Shown in pieces: positions 53,600 to 64,000 of a stretch of 64,000 nucleotides of DNA. A program made the translations under genes and the position numbers. Numbering within the stretch: position 1 is the stretch's first letter; each line of letters opens with the position of its first letter. Location of the stretch: assembly GCA_032158295.1 (NCBI GenBank), contig CM063255.1, forward strand, positions 16,706,094 through 16,770,093, read 5' to 3'. Source of the DNA: Pycnopodia helianthoides (taxonomy: Eukaryota > Echinodermata > Asteroidea > Forcipulatida > Asteriidae). The notes below the pieces were generated by a model, which worked only from the letters and a program-made list of their open reading frames with translations, had not been told where the DNA came from and searched no databases.

Positions 53600-54560
53600 A
53601 CGTCTTCTCATTAATTTTTTGCACATTCACTTAAATGCTTACTCTGAGAGTATTCGTAAGATGCAATGTTTGTTCAACTTTCTCTTAATAACTTAATAAT
53701 TAATGAGCTGCCAGGTGTCACAAGAGGGCTCTCTATTTTCTGTTAATATTTAGTGAAGCATACAAAGTGTAGCAAAAACACAATATATTGGGTGTTGTTA
53801 TACGTCTCACACCGTATTTAAGGAAGTTTTAGCGAAGTTTCTTTTGTAAGTAAATTCTTGCAAGGTAATGAAGTGTTTTGCATATACGGGCATTGGCATT
53901 GGCATGTTTTGGGGATCAGATCCGTCCAGCATCTAGAGGGTGCGGTAGCACAAGTTTGGCGATAGCCTATCAAGTAAAAAAATGTTGAGCTAAAAGTGGA
54001 GACATGCGTGGCGATAGCGGTGATAATAGAGGTGATGCAAGGGACAAAAGAGCTGATGACCAAAATTCCAAAGTTCTCGCAAAAACCCACTATTGACAGA
54101 ATTTAGGGGAGCCAGTTTTAAGTAGCGAAATCTCTCCAAAACTGGCTCCCATTATTGGAGCTAGAGACAGTGACCACTGTGGGACACACCGCAGAGGGAC
54201 TAGAGGGACTTTCCAATACTATGGACATTGATTGATGTACACCTCTTAACATAAAATTGGCATAGGATGCATCTGTTAAATCCAAGACGCAATAGCCGTC
54301 AGAAAAAAACTTATGAAATTTGAACATTAGATCGAGTTCACTTTAATGAGGAAAGCTGATCTAGTGAATTCAGTTGCAACATTAATTAAGTTCTATTGCG
54401 TATTTTCTTTGTCAAATTTGTTGAGTGTAAAGAGTGTTAATAAATAAGATAGTGTACAAGAGCAACGACTTAGAAACCAGCTTTCATTTGTAATGTTGTG
54501 GTATTAATTGTAGGAACAATTATTCTCTAGAGTTTATTCTAGACTTTGGGAAAGCCTGGT
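53600..54560. other. No gene recognised
   Basis: No conserved coding segment. The minus-strand open frames at 53,818-54,327 have no splice context or recognisable motif. Confidence 0.4.
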
Positions 54561-54574
54561 TTTGTGACACTAGG

Positions 54575-54745
54575 TAATTCCTTAAAGAGGGGCTCCAAGG
54601 TCAAATGCAGTTTTGTGATCCACTCATTTTCCAATAGATGTAAAGTCCTTATAAAATTGGGGACAAAATTACAAGTGTCTAGCCTCAGGTTAAAACGGTT
54701 TAAAATGCTACTGTGTTTGATATCCTCTACCTGCAATTTGTGTCC
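54575..54745 (+). mobile_element. Single arm of MITE family A
   Basis: GGGGCTCCAAGGTCAAATGC, TTTTGTGATCCACTCATTTT and AAAATTACAAGTGTCTAG match 15,200-15,360. No inverted mate lies nearby. Confidence 0.7.
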
Positions 54746-54910
54746 AATTAAAAAAATGTGAAAATGTCTAAAAACAATTTGAAACAAAAATTCTGTTTTA
54801 TTTTACATAAATAGTATGTCAATATGGGAAACATTGGAAAATGTCGATTCTTGACACGACTTTTTACTATGACCTCTTTCTGTGAGAGGAAGTATAGGTC
54901 AAATGTTGCA

Positions 54911-55020
54911 GCCGTTTGCGGCCACTATAATGGGCATTTTGGTACAAGCTGTTTGCTGCCACTATGGGCATTTTGGTACAAGTTGCTTGAAGCCGCAATA
55001 GGAATTTTGGTATAATATCA
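54911..55020. repeat. About 35 bp tandem repeat, 3 copies
   Basis: GCGGCCACTATAATGGGCAT, then TTTGGTACAAGCTGTTTGCT, repeated three times. Related pieces occur at 55,548-55,635 and more distantly at 58,815-58,880, so it is a dispersed minisatellite. Confidence 0.75.
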
Positions 55021-55639
55021 CCCAACGAAAAGCTTCCCCAAAAATACAAATATTAATATCTGAGATTGTCCTCTGACATTGTAAAGCAGTGTCAGTAGAC
55101 CTCCATGCTTTCAGTAATATAGTGTTCTCATAGTTCTTACTCAGGACAATAGTGCCAAGTGTGTTCGGGCCTTGGGAATCCATTCCTTACACCTTACACA
55201 TTCCACTGTAATGACAGGAAGCACCGGACACTGGTCGAGCGTGCCCCAAAATGGAACAACTTCTTCCTACTTATTTGTATAGTGCAACCCTTTTCTTAAA
55301 AATATCCAAACATATTCTTTTGTTGTATAATTATTCAAATGTATTCTTATTGAGGTGTAAAACAAGTTCTAATATTTGCTGTAACAAGTAGTCTTGGGTT
55401 TTACAATAAATACCCTGTGAAAGTTAGGGAGTAGGCAGTGAGAGCCTCCATCAGCAAAGAGCAATAAACGTATTCAACTACCAGCAACCGTGTGTTACTT
55501 CGTGTTCTTCTGTATAGCGTATAATCTAACTGGTTATAATAAACCAATTGTGGCTGCTATTGGCATTTTGGTACAAGCCGCTTGTGGCCACTATGGTCAT
55601 ATCAGTACAAGCTGCTTGTAGCGGCTATGGTATCTAAAG

Positions 55640-57170
55640 GGTTAATGGGGTACCAATCTTAAATTTCACCCATAACTAACAAGTTCATTGATTTACTCAT
55701 TTTCCAATAACTGCAATTTTAGTCACATACCTTCATCCAAACGTCTCAGGTGAAGTTCATGTTACTTTTGTTATTCACTGATCCAAGTTGATGTTATTGT
55801 GTCTTTTATCGTAGGCAAAGATTACATTTAGTGCTTTCAGAGTCCTGCAGCAAAAAAAAGAAAGAAAACAAAACCTCACACATTTTATAGTCAAATGAGT
55901 ACAGATGTACATAAGACGCCCATAAAGCTGTACATATTGACAAGAGCGGTGACTCCCCTAGATATAGGCACAAGTTTTTAAAAGCCTCCTGGGTGCGGAC
56001 AAGTTTTGTTATAATGTGCATGACAACGGAACAATTTTAATTTGAACAGAACATTTTGAAAGCGAGAAATTTTGAATTAGGCGTGCAACAACGGCTGCTG
56101 ATTTGCATTATCACCTTAACTGCAATGTTTTATTTGGGATTCAGCAGATCAATTGTGTGTTACTTGCTACACTATGCATTGAGGATCAGTTAAAGCTATA
56201 CAAATGATGATAAATGGCAGGCTTTTTTTACTCAACAAGTTTATTTGTGATTGGAGATGCTTTTCTAGTTTTCAAGGGGGAGCAAAATCTACTTAAAAAC
56301 AATGGAGCAAGAATGAATTCATTAACAAAAATTGCAACATTATGGCACAGACAAATGTGCACCCTGATCCAAACGTGTGGGTTACGCCAGCAGTCTTGTT
56401 GCACATTGTCTGTTCGCATTCGCGGCATATTTGATTTGATGATGCATATCAAAGAACAAACACACTTTCACACTTTTACATAGGGTTTGTACACAAACAT
56501 GGATGCGCCCACACGGCTTCAAAACACAGGGCACATTAAATGCTCAATATGTAGCTCTAAGACAACATATTCAATAAGTTTAAAGAGGATGGGAAATTAC
56601 CATGTCTCTAACCCAAGGCTAAATAGTGTAAAATTGCCATTGTATTCGATACCCTTCCAATGCAAAATTTGTCAACATCCAAAACATCTGATGACATCAT
56701 TTTGAGAAAAATGGGTCTATACATTTTTGTAACTGACTTTTTTAGAGCAAAATTCGAAACACAACATCACTGGATTTCAACAACTAATGGGTCTTTACAT
56801 TCCAAGGAGGAACTTTTCATCAGTCAAAAGATCAAATTCGAGGCCAGTTTGACTGAATATTTTCAAGAGTCAGCTATGAACCAAAACATCAAAACCGGGT
56901 AAAACAATTTTTTTCCATAACACGCCCAGTGAAGATCTGAAAAACATGAGGTCTAGCAAACCCTGTGACAAAGGACTCACGACGTCAGCGGTGGCTAGTT
57001 GATTTGGACCAGTCTATGCATTCATACAGAGGTAAACCCAAACACCCCTGAAACTCATGATTTCCAAACAACATGGCAGTGAATGTGACTCTTAAAAATG
57101 AAACTCCAACATGCACATAATTAACTAGGCAATTTCCAAGGAATTTTGGATTTGGGGATTTTACTTTCTT
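55640..57170. other. No gene recognised; partial MITE arm at 56,570-56,690
   Basis: TTTAAAGAGGATGGGAAATT, GTGTAAAATTGCCATTGTAT and GATACCCTTCCAATGCAAAA resemble the inner part of MITE family A. Open frames are unsupported. Confidence 0.4.
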
Positions 57171-57179
57171 TATGGGAAA

Positions 57180-57275
57180 AGCCAGGGCTGGACTCTTACA
57201 CTGAATCGCAGGCCCAAGGCCAGTGATTTTAGCATCGGGCCAGAAATCTCAAGACCCGACAAGTCTGGCTGTCTT
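57180..57275. repeat. Dispersed repeat shared with 48,165-48,255
   Basis: CGCAGGCCCAAGGCCAGTGA, TTTTAGCATCGGGCCAG and CAAGTCTG match CGCAGGCCCGAGCCCAGTGA, TTTAAGCGTCGGGCTAG and GAAGTCTG in the intron after exon 4 of the ZU5-UPA gene. Confidence 0.7.
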
Positions 57276-57649
57276 TTGTTTTCAATTGAATACCAATAGA
57301 TCTTCTATTGTAACGTCACAGCCCAAGTTTTTGCCAACCAAGGCTGGAAAACTATGAAAAGCCACAAATGCAACGCAAAAATAGATAGCAACAGTTTGTA
57401 ACAACGTTACACTATTATCAAAATTACTGTTGAATTTGTTGGAAACAAAGCAACTGATCATGGGATGGGTTTTTTTATTGAAAGTTTGCAGAAAAGTTGA
57501 AATTTGGTACAACATCTCACTGAATGTTTTGCTAACATTCGGCCGGCCATGCCAGCCAGGCAGTTTGTTTATCAACAAGGAAAGGTCTATACTGCACAAA
57601 TTATGTTCAAATGATGACCTTAGGTCTCCATAAATACCTTTCAATTCTG

Positions 57650-58032
57650 TTAAAGACACTGGACAGTATTGGTAATTGTCAAAGACCAGTCTTCTCACTT
57701 GGTGTATCTCAACATATGGATAAAATAACAAACCTGTAAAAACTTGAGCTCAATTGGTCGTCGAATTTGCGAGATAACTATGAAAGAAAAAACACCCTTG
57801 TCACACGAAGTTGTGTGCTTTCAGATGGTTGATTTCGGGACCTCAAAATCTAATTTTGAGGTCACAAATCAAATTCGTGGAAAATTACTTCTTTCTCGAA
57901 ACTATGTCACTTCAGAGGGAGCCGTTTCTTACAATGTTTTATACTGTCAACCTCTCCCCATTACTCGTTACCAGTAAGGTTTTATGCTAATAATTATTTT
58001 GAGTAATTACCAATAGTGTCCACTGCCTTTAA
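57650..58032. mobile_element. MITE with TTAA target duplication
   Basis: TTAA at both edges. Left end AGACACTGGACAGTATTGGT, then AATTG; right end AATTACCAATAGTGTCCACT, then GCCT, giving inverted repeats of about 25 bp. The interior has a TCAAAATCTAATTTTGA hairpin. The TTAA target fits piggyBac-type mobilisation. I recall near-identical elements as very common in asteriid sea stars. Confidence 0.85.
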
Positions 58033-58039
58033 GTAAAAA

Positions 58040-59110
58040 CGTGTACTTAGCATGAAAGACAAATGAGTTCAATCTTCTCTTACATGTCTCAGTGCTTGTT
58101 TTCAGAACCAAACTTAAAACTAGTCTATGTGCTGTCTGATCGATGCTTTCATTTTTCAGTCTAAACACGGGTCATCATCTAAATTTCGTGAATGAGAATT
58201 GTTCAAAAACTTAATCCACACTTGAAGTAGTTTTACTAGATCTTTGTCTTTTAAACGGAATTCTGTGGAAGTGTATATTGTGACTTTTCAAGGAATTCCT
58301 CCAAAAACCCTCAAATGGCACATGGTGCAGGCATGTTGGTAGTCTAGCCTTGTTTTGTATCGTAGTGAATTTGTACGTGTAGTTAAGTCATCTAAACCTT
58401 TATACACAGAGAGTTTAAAAATACTTTGCATACTGTAATGCAAAGATGCAAGATGATTTTGTCGCATATTATTATTATTTATTATTATTCATTTGGCAAT
58501 TTCACATTAAGAATACAAAAAGACAAGCACACCCATACAAATGTGACCACGCATGGCCTATTTTTCGACACAAACCTTTTGGGGGAAAATGTCTGGCAAA
58601 ACAATAACAATCAGAAATTCATGGTTCTGTTTCAGAAACATTGCAAAATGTTGACTAAGGACATTTTACAACTTGTTTTTTTTGTAGACAATAAAAAATA
58701 CAACTTAACTGTACTCGGAAGACCAAACTAGTCAAGTTTACAAAATAACAGATTCGTTCACAGACATGACCTTTACTTTGACCTTTTGGGTTGAGTGGAA
58801 TTCAGTCAAATTCTGTGGCCATTTGTGGCTGTTATGGACATTTTTTTGTGCATGACCCTTGCAGCCCCTATGGTCTCTGAAAGGCTCTTGTACTGTATGT
58901 TTCCTGGTCCCTCAAAATGTTTTTAACATGTCCTTTTTCTTGGTTTGTAGCCTGTTTTAAAAACCCCTGTATCACATAATTACTTTAAAACCTTACATTG
59001 GAAATATTTTTGTACAGCCAGTGGATGTCAAATTTCTATGATTTTAACATGGCCAAGAAAAATTACTGAATTGAACTGAAGTAGCCCTAGACTATCAACA
59101 AGTATAAGTC
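58040..59110. other. No gene recognised
   Basis: Contains an ATT-rich microsatellite (58,467-58,490) and a diverged piece of the 35 bp minisatellite near 58,815. Confidence 0.4.
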
Positions 59111-60349
59111 TTTTTGAAACAAAATGCAACATTTTTTTCTTAAATGGGCATCAACAATTGGAATTGAACTAAATTCTCTCTCTTCTTTGTCCCAAATCAA
59201 TTCTCAACACTATGATTATCAAGTACAAACAAATATTGGGACCTTACAAGTTGAACTGAAAGTCAGAAAACCCAGGGGGGTTGGTATTCTATTGACAAAA
59301 GCCCAAAGATATGAAGCTTGTACATCACATATGAATTTGTGATGTAAAGTAATCTGTTCAAACAGTCAGCGGGCGCGCGCTGTGCCGCGCTGTGTACAAA
59401 TTTTCTTCAAAACCGGGGTTCTTGGCCATGATTGTTATTATAGCTTTGCAACTGTTTATCGTAAAGCTTAGTCCAAAACGGAAACATAAAGGGTAAAACC
59501 TCCTCTTTCGACTCGTAAAACATTGGTTTAAAATGAATTATGTTTTGCCACGTCTTTTGGGGGTTCATTCGTACAACTGCGGTCACATTTCCTATAGAGA
59601 GTGCTACAAAATTTGTCTTTTTTGTCGCATGAGGGCTCTTAATTCGACCATAAGTCAACAAGCCGACGGCTGATTCCTTAGTCCGAAACGGATTTGGAAA
59701 GTTTACATACTGACCAACACAGTGCTCTAACAAATTTTGTGATTGGACAAACTTTACCAACGTCATTTTTGAGTTGAACTAAAGACCAATGAAAAGTTAT
59801 TTTACAGCTTCTAAAAAGTTGTTGCTAAAACGTCTGTTTTACAAACTTCCGCAGTGTCAACTAAGAAACCACAACATAATTTTCTAAAATGATAAGTTCA
59901 TGTACTAATAGGAAGGTTTCACTGGCAAAACTTATATGAGCAGAATCAGTAATGTATACACTTTTTTCATGTGAACATTGTTTTCTAAGATAGTGTCACA
60001 CATTTTTATAATGGCAAGTTAAGTTTTGCTTCACTGATGAAAATTGTGCACTGGTTGTGTGTACGTTTTTGTGTGTGGCGATGACATGGACTATACCACC
60101 ATTGGTTCAGGGTTGAACAGATTTGCACGAGTAAATTTGTTATTTTGCAACAGCGTTGCTCTTTGTTGTGTTCATAATGTGCTGGAAAGTTGGTTACAAT
60201 TGAATGAGTAAATTGTTAATAACAATAACATGTCGCATTTCCTTCTCTGCCTCACTGTGTGTGTGTACTCTGTATAGTATGAGCTATTTACGTGGAAAAA
60301 TAAGTTTACATATTTGTACACAACAAATTTATATGACGAGCCAGGGTCG

Positions 60350-60529
60350 ATTCGCTCCACCTTACTTTCACAATGGATTCCAGCACCTCTATTGTGTAAC
60401 TTACATATTTTTGCAGCAAAAGCTCAGAACATTTGCAGTCATGACGGAAGTCAGACGTGATCACGAAAACTAAGTTTCCAAGCCAGAGTTTGTCTCTCCA
60501 ACCTCTTGGTTTTCATTCAACACTGAAGG
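60350..60529 (+). ncRNA. Exon-like conserved block ending in a strong donor (mate 31,480-31,664)
   Basis: AAAGCTCAGAACATTTGCAG, GACGGAAGTCAGACGTGATC, TTGGTTTTCATTCAACACTG, then AAG/GTAAGTAC. It is among the best preserved parts of the two duplicated arms and both keep the GTAAGTA donor. It has no long open frame, so a 5' untranslated exon or a non-coding transcript is possible. No partner exon was found. Confidence 0.3.
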
Positions 60530-61424
60530 TAAGTACATTTATGAGTCCTTTTCAACAAAAATGTAACTTTTACACAAAATCATTTTTACAATTATTTTAA
60601 TCCCTGTATAGCTACCTGTTTGGCTTAACAGAAATTCATTCATTAACTACTCCTAAGAGTTTGACCACAGCAGGGCCAAAGTTTCTAGCCCTGCTTTAGC
60701 AAATATAGACAAATAACTAAGTATAAAATATTTTTGCTTACCAGGATAAGGCCATCGGTCAAAGTCCCATATCATGACTACTGTTTTATGACTGGTTCCC
60801 TTTCGTATCAGAAACTTTTTTTTAAGCATTCTGTTTGTGCTGTTCTATTACATCAGGTTCATTTTTCATGGCTCTGCTTACCACAGAATTTTGCACCCTG
60901 TAGAGCCTGTTCTTCAAAGAGCCATAAGCGCAGAATTCTGGGCTAAGCAGAGCAGAGCAGAGAAATTGGGCCAGGCATTGGTACTTATTAATATGACGTT
61001 TTCTTAACATGCTCAAAGTAAGAATTCAAAATGTCTTTGGAGACATAAAGTTTCTCTTGAAGTAGAGTAGGAACAATTTAAGTTAAAGAGATTGTGCAGC
61101 ACAATCTCTTGAACTTAATTTGGTCCTACTAATTTTGGGTTGAACATTTCAGGATTTGAACCAACGACCACCTGATTAAAGAGATGGTGCATCACAAGCT
61201 CTACTTTTGAAGTTACTTCAATTACATCAATGGCAACCGTCACATGAAAGCAATAATTTTCACTTTCATGAAAGAGCACTCAAGTTCCATTTACCATTGT
61301 AATGCACAGTGCGCAGTCTGCTTCAATGCGGAAAATCAATTTACATGAAGTTGCACACTTCTCAAGTGGTGTTTTAAAAAATGTTAAATTTTCGACACTG
61401 TTGCTAGGTTTTATTGAGTAATAA

Positions 61425-61570
61425 GCCACAAGGGAAACTGACTCGGTAATTTTTAAATAATTTTGGGCTGACCAAGAAATATTCGCTCCACCAAATGAGC
61501 TATCTAGCACTAAAGTGTTGGTGGTCTCCCTATTTTGTTGGTTTAAGGTGCCCAAGTCAGGATCCATTCA
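61425..61570 (-). mobile_element. Decayed family-1 SINE
   Basis: ATAAGCCACAAGGGAAACTG, TTTTGGGCTGACCAAGAAAT, CCAAATGAGCTATCTAGCAC and GTTGGTGGTCTCCCTATTTT match the body and head of the SINEs at 32.5 and 32.8 kb. Much of the B-box is gone. Confidence 0.65.
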
Positions 61571-61619
61571 ACCTGTAACTGCTACCTTTTGAATAATGCA
61601 AAAATTTCTCTTAAGAGTG

Positions 61620-61820
61620 TACAGACCCATTTATTTTTGATGTCCGTTGACATCATGTTTTTATTTTTACTTTGAAAGAGTATCAAATAAAACATTTTAC
61701 ACCATTTTAACGTGAGGTTAGAGGCCTGTAAATTTTTCCAGACCTTCGTGAGGACTCTGTCTTTTGGAAAATGAGTGCACCGCAAAACTGAATTTGACGT
61801 TGAAGCCCCTCTAAAACTAA
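61620..61820 (-). mobile_element. Single arm of MITE family A, inverted
   Basis: GTATCAAATAAAACATTTTA, TTCGTGAGGACTCTGTCTTT and GACGTTGAAGCCCCTCT match the right arm at 15,530-15,692. Confidence 0.7.
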
Positions 61821-62499
61821 TTCTCATTACTCAAAAGTAAAATGGGTACCTGCGTGGGTAGAGACTGTTGATCTGAATGATTAGCAACCTATGGGCCCAT
61901 TTGGTTGCCGGTTCTGCATAAGCTTAAGGAGTTGAGATGGCTTCAGGAATGCTTAAGGCGCAAAGAACAGGGGTAGTAATAGTGTAAGGCACTCTTATAC
62001 AATGTTTAAAAGTGCCTAATAGTTGCCTATTGTTATTTTATGCTAAATAACAAAGCGTTGCATGTGATTAATTTCTGAGCAACTTTGACATAGCTATTAC
62101 ATAAATTTTTCTCAAATCCATTGTTTATTGGTAAACAAACACAAATGTTTATCCATGATAATGATTATGATTGTACACAATCATTCTAAAAGCTTCATGT
62201 AAAGTTTCACAAATTGTCCCACACGAAAAACAGGAATATCTTGCCTCGAAAAAAAATTGAATATGTAGCCTGGTATCTATGGCTCACTAAACATTAATAA
62301 AAAGAAATTCACAAAAGCCAAGAATTACGAAAGACTATAACCATACTGCAACACAATTGGGGTTTTCCCGAAAAAGTTCCCAAAGTTCCTGTAGCAATAA
62401 CAGGTACACAAAACAATATTGATGTAACCCTGCAATGCATGCATGAAAAAAACCCAGTACACTCACAGAAGGGTTCACTCAGGTGATTCTGGCATGGTT

Positions 62500-62645
62500 A
62501 CACCACAGCACCTTGTTAACGGTTTCATCAAACTATTCAAAGAAAAATGGGTCTTGCTCCATTGCTCCACATACAAGTGCTTTGAGCTGCCCTCAGGTGT
62601 AATAAAGCGCTATATAAAGCTATATCATTTTTACTATCATTAACA
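62500..62645 (+). mobile_element. SINE tail fragment
   Basis: CACAGCACCTTGTTAACGGT, AAGTGCTTTGAGCTGCCCTC and AATAAAGCGCTATATAAAGC match 22,545-22,720. Confidence 0.55.
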
Positions 62646-62664
62646 TTATTTCATTTCATGTCAG

Positions 62665-62893
62665 CATGCAGAAGAAGGATTATTCCTTTATTTTCCTTTG
62701 TGCCGGTAACTTAACGAGTCAACTAAATCCCATAGCCTTAGATCTCAAAAGTCTTTCACAGGATCCTCACTGTTCCCCCAAAGCACGGCCTTCTGTAGTA
62801 ACAGATCTACCCTCACAGTTGTCCCTACATCATCTAGATGTTTCCCCAGACAAATCTTACGGAGTTCCCTGGCCAAGTGTTGGTACTTCATAG
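62665..62893 (+). CDS. Possible exon of an unrecognised protein
   Basis: The acceptor-like TTTCATGTCAG precedes a 75-codon frame (from ATG 62,666) rich in Ser, Leu and Pro, with SLSQDPHCSPKARPSVV and PSQLSLHHLDVSPDK. It ends TCATAG immediately before a good GTATGT donor. Composition and splice-like edges look exon-like, but the stop falls in frame just before the donor and I recognise no domain. It could equally be chance. Confidence 0.25.
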
Positions 62894-63006
62894 GTATGTT
62901 TGGTTTGCTGCAGATTGCACAAGAGCACCTTGTTTACCGTTACATGGTAATACAAAAAGAAAACAGGTTTAGTCATGGTGCTATGTTAAGAGTTTGGGTA
63001 TTTCCG

Positions 63007-63021
63007 GGGGGGGGGGGGGGC
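63007..63021. repeat. Poly-G run
   Basis: An uninterrupted run of about 14 G. Such runs are also found in the Tc1-like elements and are frequent places for length error. Confidence 0.9.
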
Positions 63022-63222
63022 AGAAGGGGCAAAGCACAATCATTTGTGGTCACAGTTTTGAAAAGAGGTGACTACCTTTAAAAAGAAAAAGCAAACCATT
63101 TATACCCTCAAAATGTATGGGGCACTGTTTGTCAATTCATTTTTGACATGTTTTTTTCTTGGTTTATAATTATTAGAATTTAGATGTAAACCATAAAAGT
63201 GTTGTCCAATTACCTTCATGGT

Positions 63223-63513
63223 TTACATACAAGGAAAGTTATGTTTTGTGCTTTTTAAATATTGCTTGCAAACCATTCTGCCGCACTGTAAGGTTAATTG
63301 TTTTGAGGGTTGAGCTTCAAACTGTCCACGTCGCGACAGTCGAATGACATTATTTTCAACGTAGGTGGCGTAATAAACCCTTCTGTCCCTCGCTGGGTAA
63401 TTCAAAAAATAGCTCAACATACTTGTAGATAAAAAAATAAGTGCTAGAAACGCCGTAGCATGTGTACGGACACTACCATTTTTGCGAGGGGCTGATAATA
63501 ACTGTTTATTCAT
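63223..63513 (-). CDS. Candidate type II membrane protein leader, partial
   Basis: A minus-strand frame from ATG 63,513. A short basic head (NKQLLSAPRKNGSVRTH) is followed by one hydrophobic segment (FLALIFLSTSMLSYFL, about residues 22-38) and a basic stem (YPARDRRVYYATYVENN, VIRLSRRGQF). This layout is typical of Golgi glycosyl- or sulfotransferases, whose first coding exon often holds just these parts. A GTTTGC donor after AGAATG (near 63,272) could end it. No catalytic motif is in the window, so identity is unknown. Confidence 0.3.
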   Translation of the reverse strand: MNKQLLSAPRKNGSVRTHATAFLALIFLSTSMLSYFLNYPARDRRVYYATYVENNVIRLSRRGQFEAQPSKQLTLQCGRMVCKQYLKSTKHNFPCM

Positions 63514-63804
63514 ATATTTTAATGGGTGTCAATTTGAGAAAAAACTACATGTTTTCTAAACAGATTCCGTCAAAAAGTTCACAAATTGCCTTCAAACACA
63601 TTTTTAAAAGGTTACTTTATTAGAGGGGATTCTTATAATTTTAAAAAAAAATCCACTGTTCTTTATATATTTCAATTTAAAGGTAAAACTCATAATGTTA
63701 ATGCATAAAATTTCCTTGTAAACTTCGCCTCCAAGTTTTAAATCCATCCAGTGATGTTCACGGCTTGTGTATGCACGCGCGCCAAAACTGCACTGTGACT
63801 ATCA

Positions 63805-64000
63805 AAGCTGAATTGTTATTGGCTATCAAAAGTTCGGTTCTAACTCTCATCCAATCAGCAAATACTTGATATCATTATAAAGAGTATTACTGTTTGAACT
63901 GTTAAAATTTACCAATGGGTGGCACTGTTTCAACTTCCTAAATAAAACTAAGTAACAAATTCACCAGATCACGCAGTGTTCAAAATGCATCTGGACTGTT
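63805..64000 (+). promoter_or_regulatory. Promoter-like stretch and possible gene start at the right edge
   Basis: An inverted CCAAT box (ATTGG near 63,812), a forward CCAATCA (63,851) and a TATA-like ATTATAAAG (63,875) have normal promoter spacing. An ATG at 63,985 (ATGCATCTGGACTGTT) follows about 80 bp beyond the expected start site. The frame leaves the window after five codons. Confidence 0.35.

Larger units (their letters stand above)
59110..62410 (+). repeat. Segmental duplication, right arm (mate 31,265-38,040)
   Basis: Same blocks in the same order as the left arm. It carries about 1 kb (59,310-60,345) absent from the left arm, and lacks the Tc1-like element, the SINE heads at 32.8 and 34.8 kb and the fold-back at 33.2 kb. 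Confidence 0.8.

Noticed and set aside
57282..57731. 149-codon open frame, minus strand
   Set aside because: It overlaps the end of the TTAA MITE and has no motif, no splice context and unremarkable composition.

Overview
The window is animal nuclear DNA. Its genes are split by introns with GT/AG splice sites, gene density is low, the bulk sequence is AT-rich, and most of it is interspersed and tandem repeats (tRNA-headed SINEs, MITEs, a Tc1-like transposon pair, LINE remains, minisatellites). The TTAA-flanked MITE at 57,650-58,032 is one I remember as abundant in sea-star genomes, and the SINE heads and a RAG1-N-like gene also fit an echinoderm. Sea star is therefore my best guess; this rests on memory, not on a search. 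A 100-base run of N (5,258-5,357) marks an assembly gap.

Layout. 1-2,100: degenerate tandem repeats. 2,329-5,257: a broken multi-exon gene resembling the zinc-binding N-terminal region of RAG1 and the N-RAG-TP-type mobile genes, cut by the gap. 5,358-10,085: repeats of the left-edge family in the opposite orientation, plus a fold-back element. 11,196-13,330: a PstI-site minisatellite of about 70 bp units, then a 60 bp satellite to 13,630. 13,630-18,060: no recognisable gene, two MITEs. 18,062-28,555 (minus): a ten-exon SLC17/sialin-like anion transporter gene, complete from ATG to stop apart from three apparent single-base deletions. The 3' end of one exon together with its splice donor has been amplified into ten extra tandem copies in the following intron. 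28,600-35,330: SINEs, a fold-back element and one arm of an old segmental duplication (the other arm is 59,110-62,400). 35,331-37,600 and 39,363-41,658: two opposite copies of a Tc1-like element whose transposase has lost most of its catalytic domain. 42,588-53,598 (plus): a gene for a protein with a long array of 52-residue repeats followed by a ZU5-UPA module and a second repeat type. A 1,267 bp exon-intron-exon segment is tandemly duplicated inside it, and a small transposon has split its last repeat exon. 53,600-63,200: MITEs, SINEs and the second segmental-duplication arm. 63,223-64,000: a possible type II membrane protein leader on the minus strand and a promoter-like stretch for a plus-strand gene leaving the window.

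The two confident host genes are unrelated: one is predicted to move organic anions (by homology, sialic acid out of lysosomes), the other is a predicted intracellular scaffold or signalling protein. They share a way of changing: local tandem amplification that includes splice sites. Single-base frame breaks recur in three unrelated genes, which looks more like consensus error than three independent pseudogenes.
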